DNA of 33,410 bases from the NCBI RefSeq assembly GCF_009765735.1, contig NZ_LMUW01000207.1, positions 1-33,410 on the forward strand, in the 5' to 3' direction. Under the pieces are notes generated by a model, which had not been told where the DNA came from, made no database searches, and worked only from the letters and a program-made list of their open reading frames with translations. Shown in pieces: positions 30,552-33,410 of the stretch. How positions within the stretch are numbered: position 1 is the stretch's first letter; each line of letters starts with the position of its first letter. The position numbers and the translations under genes are program-made. The DNA is from Xenophilus sp. L33 (GTDB lineage Bacteria > Pseudomonadota > Gammaproteobacteria > Burkholderiales > Burkholderiaceae_C).

Positions 30552-33011
30552 GTGACACCCACCGAAGAGACCGCACTGCGAACGCCCGCTGCCCGCGACG
30601 AAACGCTCCAGGCGGAATCGCTCGCGCCCCTGCTGGCGCTGGTACCCGAGGTGAAGCTGATGGTCGGCCTCGCGACCGCGGCATTGATCGTGTGCGCGCT
30701 CTATTTCGGGCGCGAGATCCTGATGCCGCTGGCCCTGGCCTTCTTCCTCGGTTTCGTGCTGGAGCCCTTCGTCTCGCGCCTGAAGCACTGGGGGCTGCCG
30801 CGCACGGCCTCGGTGTTCGTCGTGGTGGCGGTCGCGCTGGCGCTGATCGGCGGCGCCGGCTTCTTCCTGACGAACCAGGTGAGCGCCTTGAGCGCCGAGC
30901 TGCCGACCTACCAGAACAACATCCGGAGCAAACTCGCCAACCTGCGCGCGGATGCCGGCAAGCCCGGCATGTTCGACGGCGTGCTCAAGACCTTCGACAC
31001 CTTCAAGAGCGAGGTCGACAAGGCACCGCCGACCGCCGGCGAGGCCGCGCCCAAAGGCAGCGCCGCGGCACCGCCGCCGCAGCGGGTGCAACTGGAGGAC
31101 CGCGCGCCGAGCCCCTTCCAGCAGGCCATCGGATGGCTCGAGGCCGGCAGCGGCCCGCTGGCGAAGGCGGGCATCGTGCTCGTCTTCGTGGTGCTGATCC
31201 TGCTCGACACGCTCGACCTGCGCGACCGCCTGCTGCGTCTCTGGGGCGGCACCCTGCATCGCTCGACCGACGCGATGGACGAGGCCGGCCGGCGCATCGG
31301 CAAGTACCTGACGATGCAGCTGGTGGTCAACCTCAGCTACGGCGTGCCGATGGCCCTGGGCCTTTGGTTCATCGGCGTGCCGGGCGCCATCCTGTGGGGC
31401 GCGGTGGCGGCGGTGATGCGCTTCGTGCCCTACGTCGGGCCGATGATCTCCGCGGTCTTCCCGGTCGCGCTGGCCTTCGCGGTCGATCCGGGCTGGAGCA
31501 TGGTGCTGTGGACCGTCGGCCTGATCGTGGCGCTCGAGATGGTGGTCAACAACGTGATCGAGCCCTGGCTCTACGGCGCGAGCACCGGGCTGTCGGCGAT
31601 GTCGCTGATGGTCTCGGCCACCTTCTGGACCACCTTGTGGGGACCGGTCGGGCTGATCATGTCGACACCGCTCACCGTCTGCCTGCTGGTCATCGGCCGG
31701 CACCTGCCGCGGCTGCGCTTCCTCGACGTGCTGCTGGGCAGCCAGCCGGCGCTCGACACGCCCACGCGCATCTACCAGCGCCTCCTGGCCGACAACGTCG
31801 AGGAGGCGATCGACCTGGCCTCCGAGCAGGCCGAGAGCGGCGGCGTCACCGCCTTCTACAACGAGGTCGGGCTGCCGGTGCTGCGCATGGCCAGCAGCGA
31901 CCATGCGGCGGTCGCCACCGCCGAGCACCGGCATCGGGTGGTGAGCGGCATGGACGCGCTGATCGACGACCTGGTCGAACAGCATCCGGCCGGCGAGACC
32001 GGCGCGCGGGGCCTGCCCGCCAGCGTGGTCTGCATCGGCGGCAAGTGGGAGGTCGACACGCTGGCGGCCAAGATGCTGGCGCACGCGCTGTCCAGCGAAG
32101 GCCAGCAGGCCGAGTTCCGGCCGGCCAACGTGGTGAGCGCCGAATACATCGCGCGCCTGGACCTGGCCGGCGCGCAGACCGTGTGCCTGTCGTACTTCAG
32201 CGCGCAGCCGCAGGCGCAGGCCAGGCACTTCTGCCGCCGCTTGCGCCGCCGCTGGCCCGACGTGCGCATCGTGCTGGCGCTGTGGAACGCGCCGCCGGAG
32301 CTGGCCGGCGAGGACGCGTGCAAGGCCATCGGCGCCGATGCGGTCGCGACCTCGATCAGCGAGGCGGTGATCCGCGTGTCCGATCTGGCCGGCGTGAACC
32401 TCAGCGAAGGCTACCTGCCGGCCGCCGTTCCCGAGGCTGATGCCGAGCGGCTCAAGGCCCTGCAGGCCAGCGGCGCGCTCGACGCCCGGGCCCAGATGCT
32501 GTTCGATTCGGCGGCCAAGCGCGCGGCCGACGTCTTCGACGTGCCGATGGCGATGATCTCGCTGGTCGACGAGGACCGGCAGCGGGTGCGCGGCGCCTTC
32601 GGCAGCCTGAGCCAGCAGGGCGCGATGCAGCCCGACGACATGGACATGCCCCGCTCGGTCTCGCTGTGCGGCCATGTGGTGGCGAATGCGCAGACCCTGG
32701 TGATCCCGGACATCGGCCGCGACCTGCGCTTCGCGGGCAACCCGGCGCTCAAGGAAAAGGGCTTGCACTTCTATGCCGGTGCGCCGCTGCGCGATGCGGC
32801 GGGCCACCTGCTCGGCACGCTGTGCCTCTTCGACGTCGAGCCGCGCATGCTCAGCCAGCGCGAGGTGAAGCTGCTGGAAGCCATGGCGGCGGATGTGATG
32901 GAAGGGCTGCGCACCGAGGTGCTGTCATGGGGCGGCCCGGTGCCGGCGCCGCTCCACGTCGGCAGCGAGCCGTCGGCGATCGTGGGGCAGCTGGTGCCCT
33001 CGGGAGCCTGA
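30552..33011 (+). CDS. AI-2E-family permease fused to a Rossmann/B12-binding-like region and a GAF domain
   Basis: The 819-residue protein has three parts. Residues about 40-390 are an AI-2E-type (PerM) permease with several membrane helices (e.g. FGREILMPLALAFFLGFVLEP, MRFVPYVGPMISAVFPVALA, LIMSTPLTVCLLVIGRHLP). Residues about 489-580 look like an alpha/beta Rossmann domain of the cobalamin-binding type (ASVVCIGGKWEVDTLAAKML ... VCLSYFSAQPQAQA), but the DxHxxG cobalt-ligand motif is not present. Residues about 644-795 are a GAF domain (AKRAADVFDVPMAMISLVDE ... HLLGTLCLFDVEPR). The start is GTG 30552 with GAGAG about 7 bases upstream. The frame is continuous, so this is a true fusion. Regulated transport or signalling is the inference; no substrate is known. 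Confidence 0.88.
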   Translation: MTPTEETALRTPAARDETLQAESLAPLLALVPEVKLMVGLATAALIVCALYFGREILMPLALAFFLGFVLEPFVSRLKHWGLPRTASVFVVVAVALALIGGAGFFLTNQVSALSAELPTYQNNIRSKLANLRADAGKPGMFDGVLKTFDTFKSEVDKAPPTAGEAAPKGSAAAPPPQRVQLEDRAPSPFQQAIGWLEAGSGPLAKAGIVLVFVVLILLDTLDLRDRLLRLWGGTLHRSTDAMDEAGRRIGKYLTMQLVVNLSYGVPMALGLWFIGVPGAILWGAVAAVMRFVPYVGPMISAVFPVALAFAVDPGWSMVLWTVGLIVALEMVVNNVIEPWLYGASTGLSAMSLMVSATFWTTLWGPVGLIMSTPLTVCLLVIGRHLPRLRFLDVLLGSQPALDTPTRIYQRLLADNVEEAIDLASEQAESGGVTAFYNEVGLPVLRMASSDHAAVATAEHRHRVVSGMDALIDDLVEQHPAGETGARGLPASVVCIGGKWEVDTLAAKMLAHALSSEGQQAEFRPANVVSAEYIARLDLAGAQTVCLSYFSAQPQAQARHFCRRLRRRWPDVRIVLALWNAPPELAGEDACKAIGADAVATSISEAVIRVSDLAGVNLSEGYLPAAVPEADAERLKALQASGALDARAQMLFDSAAKRAADVFDVPMAMISLVDEDRQRVRGAFGSLSQQGAMQPDDMDMPRSVSLCGHVVANAQTLVIPDIGRDLRFAGNPALKEKGLHFYAGAPLRDAAGHLLGTLCLFDVEPRMLSQREVKLLEAMAADVMEGLRTEVLSWGGPVPAPLHVGSEPSAIVGQLVPSGA

Positions 33012-33018
33012 CCGGCTT

Positions 33019-33410
33019 TCAACCACGGCTCTGCCGCGGATCGGATCCATCGCGCGAAGCGTCGCCCAGCTCCCGGCGCGTGAGACCCAGCAGGCCCGCA
33101 TGCATCGCGGCGCTGCCCGCCAGCACGCCTTCGCCTTCCCAGCCGAACGCGTCGCCCCGCAGGTCGCTCACCAGGCCGCCGGCCTCGCGGACCAGCAGCG
33201 CACCGGCCAGCCAGTCGGCGGTGTCGCGGCCGTTCTCCCAGTAGCCGTCCAGCCGGCCGGCCGCGGTGTAGGCCAGCTGCAGCGAGACCGCCGCCATCGG
33301 CCGTACCACGAAGACCTGCCTGGCGATGCTGCCCGCGAGCCGCAGCGCCTGGTCCTGTTCCTCGGCGCCGACCTGCACCAGCGGCGGGATCGCGGTGCCG
33401 ACCACCGCGG
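33019..33410 (-). CDS. Inositol monophosphatase-family protein, C-terminal part
   Basis: The gene continues beyond the right edge, so only the C-terminal about 130 residues are visible. They include TAIPPLVQVG, then FVVRPMAAVSLQLAYTAAGRLDGYWENGRDTADWLAGALLV, where the D-x-x-DWLAG segment is the second metal-binding motif of the inositol-monophosphatase family. A following EAGG and FGW motif fits. This family hydrolyses inositol or other sugar monophosphates (SuhB, CysQ and relatives); which one cannot be told without the N terminus. It converges with the AI-2E fusion, 7 bases between stops. Confidence 0.85.
   Translation of the reverse strand, partial: AVVGTAIPPLVQVGAEEQDQALRLAGSIARQVFVVRPMAAVSLQLAYTAAGRLDGYWENGRDTADWLAGALLVREAGGLVSDLRGDAFGWEGEGVLAGSAAMHAGLLGLTRRELGDASRDGSDPRQSRG

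Overview
The window is GC-rich (most codons end in G or C), gene-dense bacterial chromosome. Gene content points to Burkholderiales, most likely a Comamonadaceae genus such as Variovorax: an MdtABC/MuxABC efflux operon with its own NodT-type outer-membrane lipoprotein, an Anbu proteasome-like protease beside mutS, many SDR, alpha/beta-hydrolase and AEC transporter genes, CsbD, and a stand-alone DNA-ligase adenylation domain. The genus is an inference from gene content; no rRNA or tRNA gene is present to confirm it.

Layout. 1-8131 (+): end of a periplasmic adaptor, two RND pumps (mdtB, mdtC) and an outer-membrane factor, joined by 4-base stop/start overlaps, forming one tripartite multidrug exporter. 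8280-9806 (+): a membrane-anchored, degenerate histidine-kinase-like ATPase and undecaprenyl-diphosphatase uppP. 9814-14783 (-): mutS, Anbu protease, an alpha/beta-hydrolase and a ParE/ribbon-helix-helix toxin-antitoxin pair, all in one direction with small gaps. 15168-18781: accessory genes, including a Cys-rich secreted repeat protein, a small hypothetical, a YghA-like SDR, a hydrolase that has lost its 5' end, and a Cys-containing periplasmic repeat protein. 18943-22973: a small membrane protein, an AEC transporter, an AraC regulator divergent from a Tat-exported dienelactone-hydrolase-like protein, and an NAD(P)-binding protein. 22989-24304: a 5'-truncated SDR overlapping head-to-head with a TetR regulator, which looks like a deletion junction. 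24503-26393: the minimal ATP-dependent ligase and a Crp-family regulator fused to a GAF domain. 26621-30327: two alpha/beta-hydrolases, a cupin gene downstream of a duplicated periplasmic protein, and CsbD. 30552-33011: an AI-2E permease fused to a Rossmann/B12-binding-like region and a GAF domain. The window ends inside an inositol-monophosphatase-family gene.

The strongest unexplained signal is a fixed-length 44-base element (TTGGGACG at one end, TCCTACGAT at the other) found upstream of three separate genes: the AEC transporter, the hydrolase at 26621 and the duplicated periplasmic protein at 28894. It looks like a shared promoter or operator that could define a small regulon. Other points of interest are the two GAF fusions, the Crp-GAF linker built from 9-base repeats, the head-to-head TetR/SDR truncation, and an Anbu gene without its usual partner genes. 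No CRISPR array, insertion sequence, prophage or RNA gene was seen.
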